Shown here: positions 16,140-24,640 of the stretch, one piece after another
Position numbering within the stretch: position 1 is the stretch's first letter
Layout: each line of letters opens with the position of its first letter
From: Nonomuraea turcica
GTDB lineage: Bacteria; Actinomycetota; Actinomycetes; Streptosporangiales; Streptosporangiaceae
NCBI RefSeq assembly: GCF_030718205.1
Contig: NZ_JAUZQF010000004.1
Span: 124,001-188,000 of the forward strand
Direction: 5' to 3'
Length of the DNA stretch: 64,000 nt
Position numbers and translations under genes: made by a program
The notes under the pieces: model-generated
Told to the model about the DNA's origin: nothing
The model's input: only the letters and a program-made list of their open reading frames with translations
Database searches by the model: none

Positions 16140-17129
16140 ATGAGCGTCCTCGGCCATGACCTGGCGATGGATCTCGGGGCCGCGTGCACCCGGATCTACG
16201 TCAAGGGCAAGGGCATCGTGCTGGACGAGCCCTCGGCCGTCGCACGCCACGCCGAGACGGGCAAGGTCCTCGGGTACGGCGCGGCGGCCGTCGACGTGCC
16301 CGGCGAGACGTGCTGGCCGATCAGCGACGGGCTGCCGGCCGACGGTGAGCTCACCCGGCGTCTGATCCGGTATTTCGTCCGCAAAGTGCACGGGCATCCA
16401 TTCGCCCGGCCGCGGGTGGTCCTGGCGCTGCCCGACGGGTGCACGCGGATCGACCGGGCGGCGCTGCGGGACGTGGCGTTCGAGGCGGAGGCGCGGGACA
16501 TCCTGCTGATCCCGCACGCGCTGGCGGCCGCGCTCGGCGCGGGCGTGCCGGTCAAGGACTGCGCCGGGTGGATGGTCATCGACATCGGGCGCGACGCGGC
16601 CAGGATCGCGGTGCTGTCTTACGGGGCCGTGGTCGCCTCTGGCACGGTGCCGGGCGGCGGCCATGCCATGAGCAGGTCGATCGCCCGCCTGGTCGAGCGC
16701 GAGCACGGACTGCTGATCGACGAGGGCGAGGCGGAGGCGGCCAAGCGGCGCGCGGGCTCCGAGTGGAAGCCTCTGGACCGGCAGGTGCTGGTCCACGGCA
16801 GGGACGCGGAGACCGGCAGGGAGCGCACGGCGGCGCTGCCGGTGCAACTGATCTATGAGGCGACCAGGCAGCCGGTCGAGACCATCGAGCGGGCGGCGGT
16901 CGGGATCGTGGAGGACTGCCCGGCGGAACTGGTGGCCGACCTCGGGGAACGGGGTGCGGTGCTGGTGGGGGGTGGCGCGCTGCTGCGCGGGCTGTGCCGG
17001 CGGATGCGTACCGCCTTGTGCATGCCGGTGCGCCGGGCGGAGCGGCCCCTGGAGTCCGTGGCGCTCGGCCTCGGACACTGCGTGGACGACCTGGGACTGA
17101 TCGCCAAGCTCAGGGGCGGCGCCAGGTGA
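16140..17129 (+). CDS. MreB/Mbl-like actin-family protein
   Basis: 329 residues, close to MreB length. The phosphate-1 loop MDLGAACTRIYVKGKGIVL, connector GWMVIDIGRDAARIAVLSYG and the C-terminal adenosine motif GAVLVGGGALLRGL are all present. Start ATG 16140 has GGAG upstream. It is a stand-alone paralogue: no mreC, mreD or rodA nearby. In mycelial actinomycetes such paralogues act in spore-wall or cell-wall maturation; that role is inference here. Confidence 0.82.
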   Translation: MSVLGHDLAMDLGAACTRIYVKGKGIVLDEPSAVARHAETGKVLGYGAAAVDVPGETCWPISDGLPADGELTRRLIRYFVRKVHGHPFARPRVVLALPDGCTRIDRAALRDVAFEAEARDILLIPHALAAALGAGVPVKDCAGWMVIDIGRDAARIAVLSYGAVVASGTVPGGGHAMSRSIARLVEREHGLLIDEGEAEAAKRRAGSEWKPLDRQVLVHGRDAETGRERTAALPVQLIYEATRQPVETIERAAVGIVEDCPAELVADLGERGAVLVGGGALLRGLCRRMRTALCMPVRRAERPLESVALGLGHCVDDLGLIAKLRGGAR

Positions 17130-17131
17130 CA

Positions 17132-17146
17132 CCGGGCCAGGCCCGG
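17132..17146. terminator. Short palindrome after the mreB-like gene
   Basis: CCGGGCC-A-GGCCCGG three bases after the MreB-like stop and before the convergent fragment. It could act as a weak bidirectional terminator; no T-run. Confidence 0.35.
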
Positions 17147-17151
17147 CGAAC

Positions 17152-17388
17152 CTAGCGTTCGTCGACCAGCTCGCCCGATTCGGCCGTCGAGTCATTGGCC
17201 ACGGCGAACGCGGCCCGCGCCTCCGGCAACGTGGGCGCGAGCTCGGCCGCGGCCTCCAGGTCGGCCGGGGATTCCCAGCGCCAGATGTCGACCCAGGTCC
17301 GTTCGTCGATCCGGATCAGCTTGGCCTCCGAGGGTCCGGAGATCTTGGCGCGGAGCACGGCGATGAGGGCCGCCCGTGCGGCGAGCAC
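17152..17388 (-). pseudogene. Antibiotic-biosynthesis-monooxygenase-like protein, N-terminus missing
   Basis: 78 residues at most from GTG 17388. The body (LIRIDERTWVDIWRWES, ending GELVDER) matches small ABM-fold proteins, but the first beta strand of the fold is absent. Upstream the frame runs only a few codons before a stop inside the divergent TetR gene, which begins 27 bp away. Either a 5'-truncated remnant or a minimal protein from the GTG. Confidence 0.5.
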
Positions 17389-17414
17389 CTTTTCGGTGGC
17401 GGCGGGGTCTAGCC

Positions 17415-18050
17415 ATGGAGGATGTCAAGAGGGTCGGCAAACGCACGCAGAAGGCCAGGGAGACGCGCAGGCGGATCCTGCAGGCGGCCGGGGAGTTGTT
17501 CGTGCGCGACGGGTACGGCACCACGAACCTGCAGGACATCGCGAACAAAGCGGGTGTGGCCGTGCAGACGATCTATTTCGTCTTCGGCAACAAACGCTCG
17601 TTGCTGAAAGAGCTGGTGGACGTCACGATCGCCGGGGACGACGAGCCGGTGGCGACCATGGACCGGCCGTGGTTCCACGCGGCGATGGCCGCCGAGCGTG
17701 CCGAAGAGCACCTGCGGGCGCATGTGCGCGGCGCGCGGGGCGTGCTCGAACGAGTGGCGCCGATCATGAAGGTGCTGAGCACGGCCGCGGCGATGGATCC
17801 CGAGGTGGGGGCACTCTGGCCGTACGACATCGATCCCCGCTACACGGTGCAGCGGGCGGCGGCCGACGCGCTCATGGCCAAGCCGGGAGCGCGGGCCGGT
17901 GTCTCGGCCGAGTTCGCGGCCGACGTGCTCTACACGCTGCTCAGTCCCGAGGTCTACCTGCAGTTCGTCGAGGAGCGCGGCTGGAGGCCCGAGCAGTGGG
18001 AGGAGTGGATCCACGGGACCCTGGCCGCCCAGCTCCTCCAGCCGGAATAG
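17415..18050 (+). CDS. TetR family transcriptional regulator
   Basis: 211 residues. Helix-turn-helix RRRILQAAGELFVRDGYGTT, NLQDIANKAGVAVQTIYFVF, NKRSLL. The C-terminal domain (DPRYTVQRAAADALMAKPG, FAADVLYTLLSPEVYLQFVE) is a common actinomycete type of unknown ligand. ATG 17415 was preferred to an upstream GTG because it matches the family start. The neighbouring ABM fragment is the obvious former target. Confidence 0.85.
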   Translation: MEDVKRVGKRTQKARETRRRILQAAGELFVRDGYGTTNLQDIANKAGVAVQTIYFVFGNKRSLLKELVDVTIAGDDEPVATMDRPWFHAAMAAERAEEHLRAHVRGARGVLERVAPIMKVLSTAAAMDPEVGALWPYDIDPRYTVQRAAADALMAKPGARAGVSAEFAADVLYTLLSPEVYLQFVEERGWRPEQWEEWIHGTLAAQLLQPE

Positions 18051-18170
18051 GACGCCGGCCCGCGCCCGGGCAGCCGGCGTGGGCGACGGCCCGCGCGGCC
18101 GGACCGGCGTACGGCGACGGCCCGCGCCCGGCAGGCGGGCGAGGGCCGAGCGTACCCGGGCGGGCGGGGG
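18051..18170. other. Very GC-rich spacer with short repeats
   Basis: No gene. Two near-copies of GGCGACGGCCCGCGC and a degenerate third (CCGGCCCGCGCCCGG) form overlapping potential hairpins between two convergent genes; together they may serve as a transcription end. Confidence 0.35.
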
Positions 18171-19391
18171 TCACGGCGTGGAGAGTGCCTCCGTCGGGGA
18201 CAGGCGGGAGGCGCGGATGGCGGGGTAGAGGCCGGCCATGGCGCCGATGGCCAGCGTCGCGGCGAGCCCGCCGCCCGTGGCCCAGGCCGGGACCACGGAG
18301 GGCCAGCCGCTGTAGAGCGCGTACCCCATGGTGACAGCGGTGCCCAGGAGCACACCACCCGCTCCGCCCATCGCCGACAGTAGCAGCGACTCGGCCAGGA
18401 ACTGAGTGCGGATCTGACCGCGGGTCGCCCCGAGCGAGCGGCGCAGCCCGATCTCCGAGCGGCGTTCCAGCACCGAGATGACCATGGTGTTGGCCACACC
18501 GACACCGCCCACGAGCAGGGCCACCGCGCCCACGCCCAGCAGGAGGTTGGCGAACGCCTGGCTGGTCGCCTGCTTGGCGGCCAGCGCGTCGGACGGGCGG
18601 GAGACGTCCACCTCGTTCGGCGCCTCCGGGTTGGCGGTGCCGGCCAGGACCTGGCGCACCGCCTCCAGTTGGGCCTCCTCCGAGCGGGTGTAGAGCGTGG
18701 TCGGGTGCCCGTCGAAGTCCAGCCGTTCCTCGGCCACCGGCCAGCCCACCATGACGCCGCTGTCCAGGTCCGTGGCGAGCGCGACCGGGTTCAGCACGCC
18801 GACGACGGAGAAGCGCTGGCCGCCGACGACGACCTGCGTGTCCTGGCTGACCGCGCCGATGCCGAGCCGCTGGGCGGCGGCCGAGCCGAGCACGGCCGCC
18901 GGATAGCGTTCGGTGGCCTGGTTGAGCCAGGTCCCGCTGCGCAGCGTCGCGCCGACGGTGGCGGGCAGGTCGAGGCGGGCGGCGTACGTGGCGATGCCAC
19001 CGGTCTGGGCCTCGGGAATCTGCTCGGACCGGTAGACCTTGGCCGCGGAGATCTTCGCCACCGCGGAGGCGGCCTCCACGGGCCCGATGCGCTCGATCAT
19101 CGCCTCGGCGTCCTTCGGCATCTGCGCCGCCTCGCCCGTGAGCGTGGTGCCCGAGGCGACGGTGAGCAGGTTGGTGCCGAGGGCGGAGAGCGTGCGGTCG
19201 AGCTCGGCGCCCGAGGAGGACGAGAGCCCGACCACGCCCACCATGGCCGCGATGCCGATGGCGATGCCGAGCGCGGACAGGAACGCCCGCAGGGGGCGCG
19301 TTCGCAGGCCCACCGCGCCGACCCGCATGACGTCGCCCAGCCGCATGCCGGCCGGGGCCAGTTTGGGCCGTTTCACTTCGACGACGGCCAT
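18171..19391 (-). CDS. MacB-like ABC transporter permease (FtsX family)
   Basis: 406 residues. One N-terminal membrane helix (RAFLSALGIAIGIAAMVGVV), a long extracytoplasmic MacB periplasmic core, then three helices and the FtsX signature SEIGLRRSLGATRGQIRTQF. ATG 19391 overlaps the ATPase stop (TGATG); a GTG one codon earlier is possible. With the ATPase and the HlyD-like adaptor it forms a MacAB-type exporter for peptides, lipids or antibiotics. Confidence 0.9.
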   Translation of the reverse strand: MAVVEVKRPKLAPAGMRLGDVMRVGAVGLRTRPLRAFLSALGIAIGIAAMVGVVGLSSSSGAELDRTLSALGTNLLTVASGTTLTGEAAQMPKDAEAMIERIGPVEAASAVAKISAAKVYRSEQIPEAQTGGIATYAARLDLPATVGATLRSGTWLNQATERYPAAVLGSAAAQRLGIGAVSQDTQVVVGGQRFSVVGVLNPVALATDLDSGVMVGWPVAEERLDFDGHPTTLYTRSEEAQLEAVRQVLAGTANPEAPNEVDVSRPSDALAAKQATSQAFANLLLGVGAVALLVGGVGVANTMVISVLERRSEIGLRRSLGATRGQIRTQFLAESLLLSAMGGAGGVLLGTAVTMGYALYSGWPSVVPAWATGGGLAATLAIGAMAGLYPAIRASRLSPTEALSTP

Positions 19392-20149
19392 CACGCCACC
19401 CCTGATTCGGCCATATCCGATGTGCCCGAGTCCGGCACCGTTTCCGATGTGCCCGAGTCCGGCACCATGTCCGGCATCGCGCTGTCCGAGATGATCTCGC
19501 CGTCCCGCATCCGCACCTGCCGGGGCAGGCTGGCGGCGATCTCCCGATCGTGCGTGATGATCACGATGGTGGTGCCGGAGGCGTTCAACTCGTGCAGCAA
19601 CTCCATCACCCCGGTGCCGGACACCGAGTCCAGAGCCCCGGTCGGCTCGTCGGCCAGCACCAGCGGCGGCTCGCCCGCCACGGCCCTGGCGATGGCCACG
19701 CGCTGCCGCTCTCCACCGGACAGCTCGTGCGGCTCGTGGTCCATCCGGTGCCCGAGACCGACCCGTTCGAGCGCGGCGGCCGCCCGGCGGCGCCGCTCGG
19801 ACCTGCTCATGCCGGTGTAGATGAGGCCGTCGGCCACGTTGTCCAGCGCGGGGACCTTCGCGGCGAGGTGGAAGTGCTGGAAGATGAAACCGATCGTGGT
19901 GGCGCGCAGCGCCGAGAGCTGGCCGTCGGACAGTTTCGACACGTCGTAGCCGTCGATGTGGATGGTTCCCGAGGACGGCCGGTCGAGGGTGCCGACGACG
20001 TTGAGCATGGTCGACTTCCCCGACCCCGACGGGCCGGCGATGGCGACGAGCTCGCCGTGCTCGATGCGCAGCGACACCGAGTTCAGCGCCGTCACCCCGC
20101 CGGGGTAGGACTTGGACACATCCGTCAGGGAGATCATGGGGTACGTCAC
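19391..20149 (-). CDS. MacB/LolD-type ABC transporter ATP-binding protein
   Basis: 252 residues. Walker A GPSGSGKST, Q-loop FIFQHFHL, signature LSGGERQRVAIARA, Walker B LVLADEPTGALDS, switch His in THD. Start GTG 20149 overlaps the adaptor's TGA (GTGA); ATG 20137 is an alternative. The C-terminus carries a 9-residue tandem repeat (VPDSGTSE then VPDSGTSD) encoded by a 27-bp DNA repeat, absent from ordinary family members. Confidence 0.92.
   Translation of the reverse strand: MTYPMISLTDVSKSYPGGVTALNSVSLRIEHGELVAIAGPSGSGKSTMLNVVGTLDRPSSGTIHIDGYDVSKLSDGQLSALRATTIGFIFQHFHLAAKVPALDNVADGLIYTGMSRSERRRRAAAALERVGLGHRMDHEPHELSGGERQRVAIARAVAGEPPLVLADEPTGALDSVSGTGVMELLHELNASGTTIVIITHDREIAASLPRQVRMRDGEIISDSAMPDMVPDSGTSETVPDSGTSDMAESGVA
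19416..19466. repeat. 27-bp tandem repeat in the ATPase C-terminus
   Basis: Two identical 24-base cores (19416-19439 and 19443-19466) at 27-bp period, encoding VPDSGTS units, with a degenerate third toward the stop codon. Confidence 0.85.
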
Positions 20150-21279
20150 TTCGGCATCCCCACGGTCATGCCCTCGGTGAGCCCGTCGCCCTCGACCTCG
20201 ACGCGACCGCCGGCGAACAGCCCCGTCTCGACGGCGATGTACCTCGACGTGCCGCCCTCGATCACCTCCAGGCCGAAGCCGCCCTCCCGCAGCGCCACGA
20301 GCGCCGCGACCGGCACGGTCAGCACGTTCTTGCGCTGGGAGGCGGTGAACGTCACGTCCACCGACGCCTTGTCGAGCCCCTTGGCGGCCTTGGCATTGCC
20401 GATCGAGACCAGCGCCTCGACCCGGGTCTCGGGGTCGGCGTTCTGGCTCTCGCCCGGCACGATGACCGTGGCGACCTCGGTGACCTTGCCGTTCACGTCC
20501 TTGCCGTCGGGCAGCGTGACCTCGACCTTGGCCCCCTTCTTGGCCATCCGCTGGTCCTCTGCCTCCAGCTCGACGGTGACGACCTTGGACGTGCCCGTGT
20601 ACGTCAGGACCTTCTGGCCGGGCTGGGCCGGCTGGCCCTCCTCGGACTCGATGCTCTCCACGCGTACCTTGCCCGGCGCGAAGACGACGCGGCCCAGCTC
20701 GACCACGCCGGTCTCGTCCAGGCCACGGTCTTCCTGCCAGTCCATGACGGCCTCGGCGGTGTCGTAGGTGTACTCGTCGTCGACCGTGAAGCCGTCGTAG
20801 CCCAGCTTGCTGAGGTTGCGCTCCAGGTTCTCCACGTCGTTGCCCTCCGCGCCGATCTTGAGGTCGCGGTAGGCGGGCGTGTCGCCGTACATGAGCGTGA
20901 CGGGGTCGTTGTCCAGCCGGTACATCGACTTGCCGCGGGTGATCTGCTGACCGCTCTCGGGCAGCCAGGTGATCGTGCCAGGCTTCCTGGTCACCGCCGT
21001 GGTGACCGGTCCGTAGCCGAGCTCGCCATCGGCGTCCATGGTGTCGTTCAGCGTCTGCCTGGCCACCGTGGCGGTGGCCGGGGGCAGGGCCTTGGCCGAC
21101 TGGGTCGGGCCCGAGGCGCCCTCCAGCAGGCCCCCGCTGTTGATCGCCACGAACCCGCCGCCCGCTGCGGCCAGCACGATGAGCAGTCCGGCGACCACCT
21201 TGCCCCGCCCGCGACGGCGGCGCGGGCGGGAGGGCGTCGCATCGGGCTCCGCCTTCCCGTCAAGGGTGGCCATTCCCAT
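20146..21279 (-). CDS. HlyD/MacA-like efflux adaptor with peptidoglycan-binding-like domain
   Basis: 377 residues. Basic N-terminus, one membrane helix (VVAGLLIVLAAAGGGFVAIN), then an extracytoplasmic part including a PG_binding_1-like helix bundle (NDVENLERNLSKLGYDGFTV) and lipoyl/beta-barrel segments. It is the actinobacterial counterpart of the MacA adaptor, joining the exporter to the wall side. ATG 21279 overlaps the lipoprotein stop (TGATG) and has GGAGG upstream. Confidence 0.85.
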   Translation of the reverse strand: MGMATLDGKAEPDATPSRPRRRRGRGKVVAGLLIVLAAAGGGFVAINSGGLLEGASGPTQSAKALPPATATVARQTLNDTMDADGELGYGPVTTAVTRKPGTITWLPESGQQITRGKSMYRLDNDPVTLMYGDTPAYRDLKIGAEGNDVENLERNLSKLGYDGFTVDDEYTYDTAEAVMDWQEDRGLDETGVVELGRVVFAPGKVRVESIESEEGQPAQPGQKVLTYTGTSKVVTVELEAEDQRMAKKGAKVEVTLPDGKDVNGKVTEVATVIVPGESQNADPETRVEALVSIGNAKAAKGLDKASVDVTFTASQRKNVLTVPVAALVALREGGFGLEVIEGGTSRYIAVETGLFAGGRVEVEGDGLTEGMTVGMPK

Positions 21280-21794
21280 CACATTCCTCCCATACCGGCC
21301 TCAGCCATCTGCTCCTGGCACTTCTCCTGGGCGGACTTGAAGTCGGGGTCCTGGCCGACGTCGCCGGTGATGCGCATCATGCCGCCCTCGGGGTCCGGGT
21401 ACTTCTCGACGCCGTTGTCCCGCATGCACTGCGCGACCTTGCGCAGGGCCTCGGCCCGCTTGGGGTCGCCCCCGCCCGCCGTCTGACCGCTCGGGGCGTA
21501 CTGCTTGCAGGCCTCCTGGGCCTTCTGCATCGTCTCCCTGGGGGTGTTCTTGTCGAGCCGCAGCATGACGCCCTTGCCCGGCTCGGGGTCCGGCATGTCG
21601 ATGCCGTTCTCGCGCATGCACTGGGCGTACTTGAGCGCCCTCTCGTGCGGGTCCTCGCTCGGCTTGGCGCTGGCCCCGGCCTGATTGCCGGTGCCGGTGA
21701 CCGAGGCCACGTCGGAGCCGCCGGCGGCGGCGCCTCCGCAGCCCGCCAGCAGCATGGTGGCGGCGGCCAGGGTTATGAGAGCTCGTGCTCGCAT
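21279..21794 (-). CDS. Lipoprotein with two Cys-Met-Arg repeats
   Basis: 171 residues. Lipobox LAGC, a Gly/Ser-rich linker, then two related modules: YAQCMRENGIDMPDP and VAQCMRDNGVEKYPDP, each followed by a second cysteine (EACKQY, EKCQEQ). First gene of the efflux operon with GGAGG before ATG 21794. This family is often seen beside MacAB-like exporters in actinomycetes; it may present or sense the exported substrate. Molecular function unknown. Confidence 0.75.
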   Translation of the reverse strand: MRARALITLAAATMLLAGCGGAAAGGSDVASVTGTGNQAGASAKPSEDPHERALKYAQCMRENGIDMPDPEPGKGVMLRLDKNTPRETMQKAQEACKQYAPSGQTAGGGDPKRAEALRKVAQCMRDNGVEKYPDPEGGMMRITGDVGQDPDFKSAQEKCQEQMAEAGMGGM

Positions 21795-21945
21795 GGATGA
21801 TCTCCTCCGTCGAATCAACGTCGTCGAGGGGAGATGCAATACGGCCCGCCGTTTCCTCCGCGTTTCCGCGGCTGACTTATTTGGAGCAAACGCCCCGTAG
21901 GTCACACTCGGCTCTGAAAGCAGAGAGAGGGGCCTGAGCTACGCC

Positions 21946-22602
21946 ATGCGGGTTCTGGTGGTAGAGGACGAGCGGATGCTCGCCGACGCGATTGCCGAGT
22001 GGCTGCGCGAGGAGACCCACGCGGTCGATCTGGCCCATGACGGCGAGGCGGCGCTGGAACGGATCGCGGTCAACGACTACGACGTGGTCGTGCTGGACCG
22101 CGATCTGCCGCGGGTCCACGGCGACGAGGTGTGCAGGGAACTGGTCGCCTCGGAGTCCGACGCGCGGGTGCTGATGCTGACGGCGGCCGCGCAGCTCGAC
22201 GACCGGGTGACGGGGCTGTCCATCGGGGCCGACGACTACCTGTCGAAGCCGTTCGCGTTCCCCGAGCTGGCCGCCCGCGTCCTGGCCCTGGGGCGGCGCT
22301 CGCGGCCGGCCGTGCCGCCGGTGCTGCGCCGGGCCGGGATCACGCTGGACCCGGCGCGCAGGGAGGTGTTCAGGAACGGGCGGTTCGTGCCGCTGTCGAA
22401 GAAGGAGTTCGCGGTGCTGGCCGAGCTGATGCGGGCCAACGGCAACGTGGTCTCGGCCGAGCAGCTGCTGGAGAAGGCGTGGGACGAGCACGCCGACCCG
22501 TTCACGGGGGCCGTCCGGCTCACCATTCTCAAGCTGCGCCGCAAGCTCGCCGACCCGCCGGTCGTGGAGACCGTGCCGGGGGTGGGGTACCGGATCGCAT
22601 GA
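21946..22602 (+). CDS. OmpR/PhoB family response regulator
   Basis: 218 residues. Receiver domain with phospho-acceptor Asp51 in VVVLDRDLP and the switch Lys in YLSKPF; winged-helix output with FVPLSKKEFAVLAELM, GAVRLTILKLRRKL and ETVPGVGYRIA. Divergent from the lipoprotein-MacAB operon, with about 150 bp between, so it probably controls that operon. Its last bases overlap the kinase start (ATGA). Confidence 0.93.
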   Translation: MRVLVVEDERMLADAIAEWLREETHAVDLAHDGEAALERIAVNDYDVVVLDRDLPRVHGDEVCRELVASESDARVLMLTAAAQLDDRVTGLSIGADDYLSKPFAFPELAARVLALGRRSRPAVPPVLRRAGITLDPARREVFRNGRFVPLSKKEFAVLAELMRANGNVVSAEQLLEKAWDEHADPFTGAVRLTILKLRRKLADPPVVETVPGVGYRIA

Positions 22603-23798
22603 GAATCCCGCGCCTGCAGCCCACGTTGCGACTGCGACTCACGCTCGTGTACGGCGCCGTCTTCTTTCTCGCCGGGCTGACCTTGCTCGGCGTCACCTAT
22701 TTGCTGTTCAACCAACAGCTGACGCAGACGTTCGAGAGCCGGTACGCCTCGGAGCCCGGCAAGGTCAAGAACCTGTTCTTCATGAAGGACGGTGTCCTAC
22801 TGGAGGGCCCGGCCGCGATCGAGTGGCTGCGCCAGCAGGAGCTGGAGCTGCGCAGCGCCGCCATCACCTCGTTGCTCACCCAGGGCGCGATCGCGCTGGT
22901 CGTGGTGGGCGGTCTGGCCGTCGGGCTCGGCTGGGTGGTGGCGGGGCGGGTGCTGGCGCCGCTGCACCGGGTCACCGACACGGCCCGCAAGATCGCCGCC
23001 GAGCCCATGGCCGAGCGCGGCCTGCATCAGCGGATCGGTCTCGAAGGGCCGGAGGACGAGGTCAAGACGCTGGCCGACACGTTCGACACCATGGTGGAGC
23101 GGCTGGACGACTCCTTCGATGGGCAGCGCAGGTTCGTGGCGAACGCCTCTCATGAGCTGCGTACGCCGCTGACGCTGAACCGGGCGTTGGTCGAGCTGGC
23201 CATGCATCGCCGTACGGCCTCCGCTGACGTCAAGGAGCTGGGCGAGAGCCTGCTGGAGATCAACACCCGCCACGAGCGGCTCATCTCCGGGTTGCTGCTG
23301 CTGGCCAGGTCCGAGCAGGAGATCGCGGATCGGTCGCCGGTGGACCTGGCCGACGTGGTGACGCACGTGGTCAGGCAGACCGAAGGGGAAGCCGCCGAGG
23401 CCAAGATCACCGTGTACGAGGTGACCGCGCAGGCGCCGACCACCGGGGACGCGTTGCTGCTCGAACGGCTGGTGCACAACCTGGTCGAGAACGGCATCCG
23501 CTACAACGTCGACGACGGCGCCGGGTGGGTGCGGGTGGTCAGCCGTACGGTGTCGGAGGGAAAGGTCGAGGTGGAGGTCAGCAACACCGGGCCGGAGGTG
23601 CCGCCCTACGACATCCCGCTGCTGTTCAAGCCCTTCCACCGGCACGGCGCCGAGCGGGTGGTCACCGCGCGGAGCGCGGGTCTTGGCCTGTCGATCGTGC
23701 AGTCGGTGGCGCTCGCGCACGGCGGCGACGTCAGGGCACGGCCGCGCGAGGGAGGCGGCCTGATCGTCACCGCCGCGCTCCCCCGCGCCCGGCACTGA
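22599..23798 (+). CDS. Sensor histidine kinase
   Basis: 399 residues. Two membrane helices (about 17-37 and 96-116) around a short extracytoplasmic sensor of roughly 55 residues, a HAMP segment, H-box ASHELRTPLTL (His185), N-box LVHNLVENGIRYN and G-box SAGLGLSIVQS. It partners the overlapping response-regulator gene. The small sensor loop suggests membrane or envelope-stress sensing, in keeping with the efflux operon next door. Confidence 0.92.
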   Translation: MRIPRLQPTLRLRLTLVYGAVFFLAGLTLLGVTYLLFNQQLTQTFESRYASEPGKVKNLFFMKDGVLLEGPAAIEWLRQQELELRSAAITSLLTQGAIALVVVGGLAVGLGWVVAGRVLAPLHRVTDTARKIAAEPMAERGLHQRIGLEGPEDEVKTLADTFDTMVERLDDSFDGQRRFVANASHELRTPLTLNRALVELAMHRRTASADVKELGESLLEINTRHERLISGLLLLARSEQEIADRSPVDLADVVTHVVRQTEGEAAEAKITVYEVTAQAPTTGDALLLERLVHNLVENGIRYNVDDGAGWVRVVSRTVSEGKVEVEVSNTGPEVPPYDIPLLFKPFHRHGAERVVTARSAGLGLSIVQSVALAHGGDVRARPREGGGLIVTAALPRARH

Positions 23799-23849
23799 TA
23801 GGCGTGCGCCTGGCGGTTCGATGCCCGGGCTCACCGCCGCCCTGGCCGG

Positions 23850-24506
23850 CTATGCGCGCGCGTAGTGGGAGTGGACGGCGGGCTGACCGGTGTAGTTGGG
23901 TCCCGCCTGGTCGTCGGCGCCCAGGTAGCGGTAGGGCAACGTGATGGAGGCCCGGCCGGTGCGGCGGATCCTGCGCGTACGCCCGTCGTAGGCCAGGCCC
24001 GCCGCGCGAAGGTCGGCCGTCAGGCGGCGGCCCGCGGGGGCGCCGTCCCGCAGGCGAATGCCACGCGTATCGAAGTTGGCGACGAAGAGTCCGTCGTCGG
24101 TGAGCCAGTCGCCGATCCTGGCGAGGAGGCCGAGCTTGTCGCCCACGTAATGCAGACCGTGCACGCACGTGATGAGGTCGAAGCGGGTGCCGGGGCGCCA
24201 GGCCGCGACGGAGGCGGTGACCAGGTGCAGGCGTGGCGGGTTGGGCGGGCAGGCGAAGAAGCCGACCAGGTCCACACCCACGATCTCGACGTCGTCTCCG
24301 AGCAGGGCGGCGGCCTCGCTGAGGGCGTTGGCCGTTCCGCAACACAGGTCCAGCCAGCGGGCCGGCCTGGTCGGTGCGGCGCCGAGGACATTGACGATGT
24401 CGATGCCCAGCTCGCGGTCATAGCTTCGGAGGCGGCGCTCCCGGTTCATGAGGGAGTTGGCCACCACCGGGGAGTTCTCCAGCTCGTCGTCCGTGGTGAT
24501 AGGCAT
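23850..24506 (-). CDS. Class I SAM-dependent methyltransferase
   Basis: 218 residues. Motif I LDLCCGTANALSEAA, acidic ribose-binding end of strand 2 (VEIVGVDLVGFF), motif IV FDLITCVHGLHYV and post-motif GLLARIGDWL. Soluble small-molecule or macromolecule methyltransferase, acceptor unknown. Monocistronic, divergent from the Ser/Thr kinase pair. Confidence 0.85.
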   Translation of the reverse strand: MPITTDDELENSPVVANSLMNRERRLRSYDRELGIDIVNVLGAAPTRPARWLDLCCGTANALSEAAALLGDDVEIVGVDLVGFFACPPNPPRLHLVTASVAAWRPGTRFDLITCVHGLHYVGDKLGLLARIGDWLTDDGLFVANFDTRGIRLRDGAPAGRRLTADLRAAGLAYDGRTRRIRRTGRASITLPYRYLGADDQAGPNYTGQPAVHSHYARA

Positions 24507-24640
24507 GATGGCGGCACTTTACGGCTTTCCGGGCTAAGGCGGAGGTTTTTCATCGGCTCCGCGTCTTCACCACAAATCTGGAAATGAGTCGCTATCGTAC
24601 GTAAAGATCCACCGCACCCGTCCCAGGAGTCACTTCTCTC

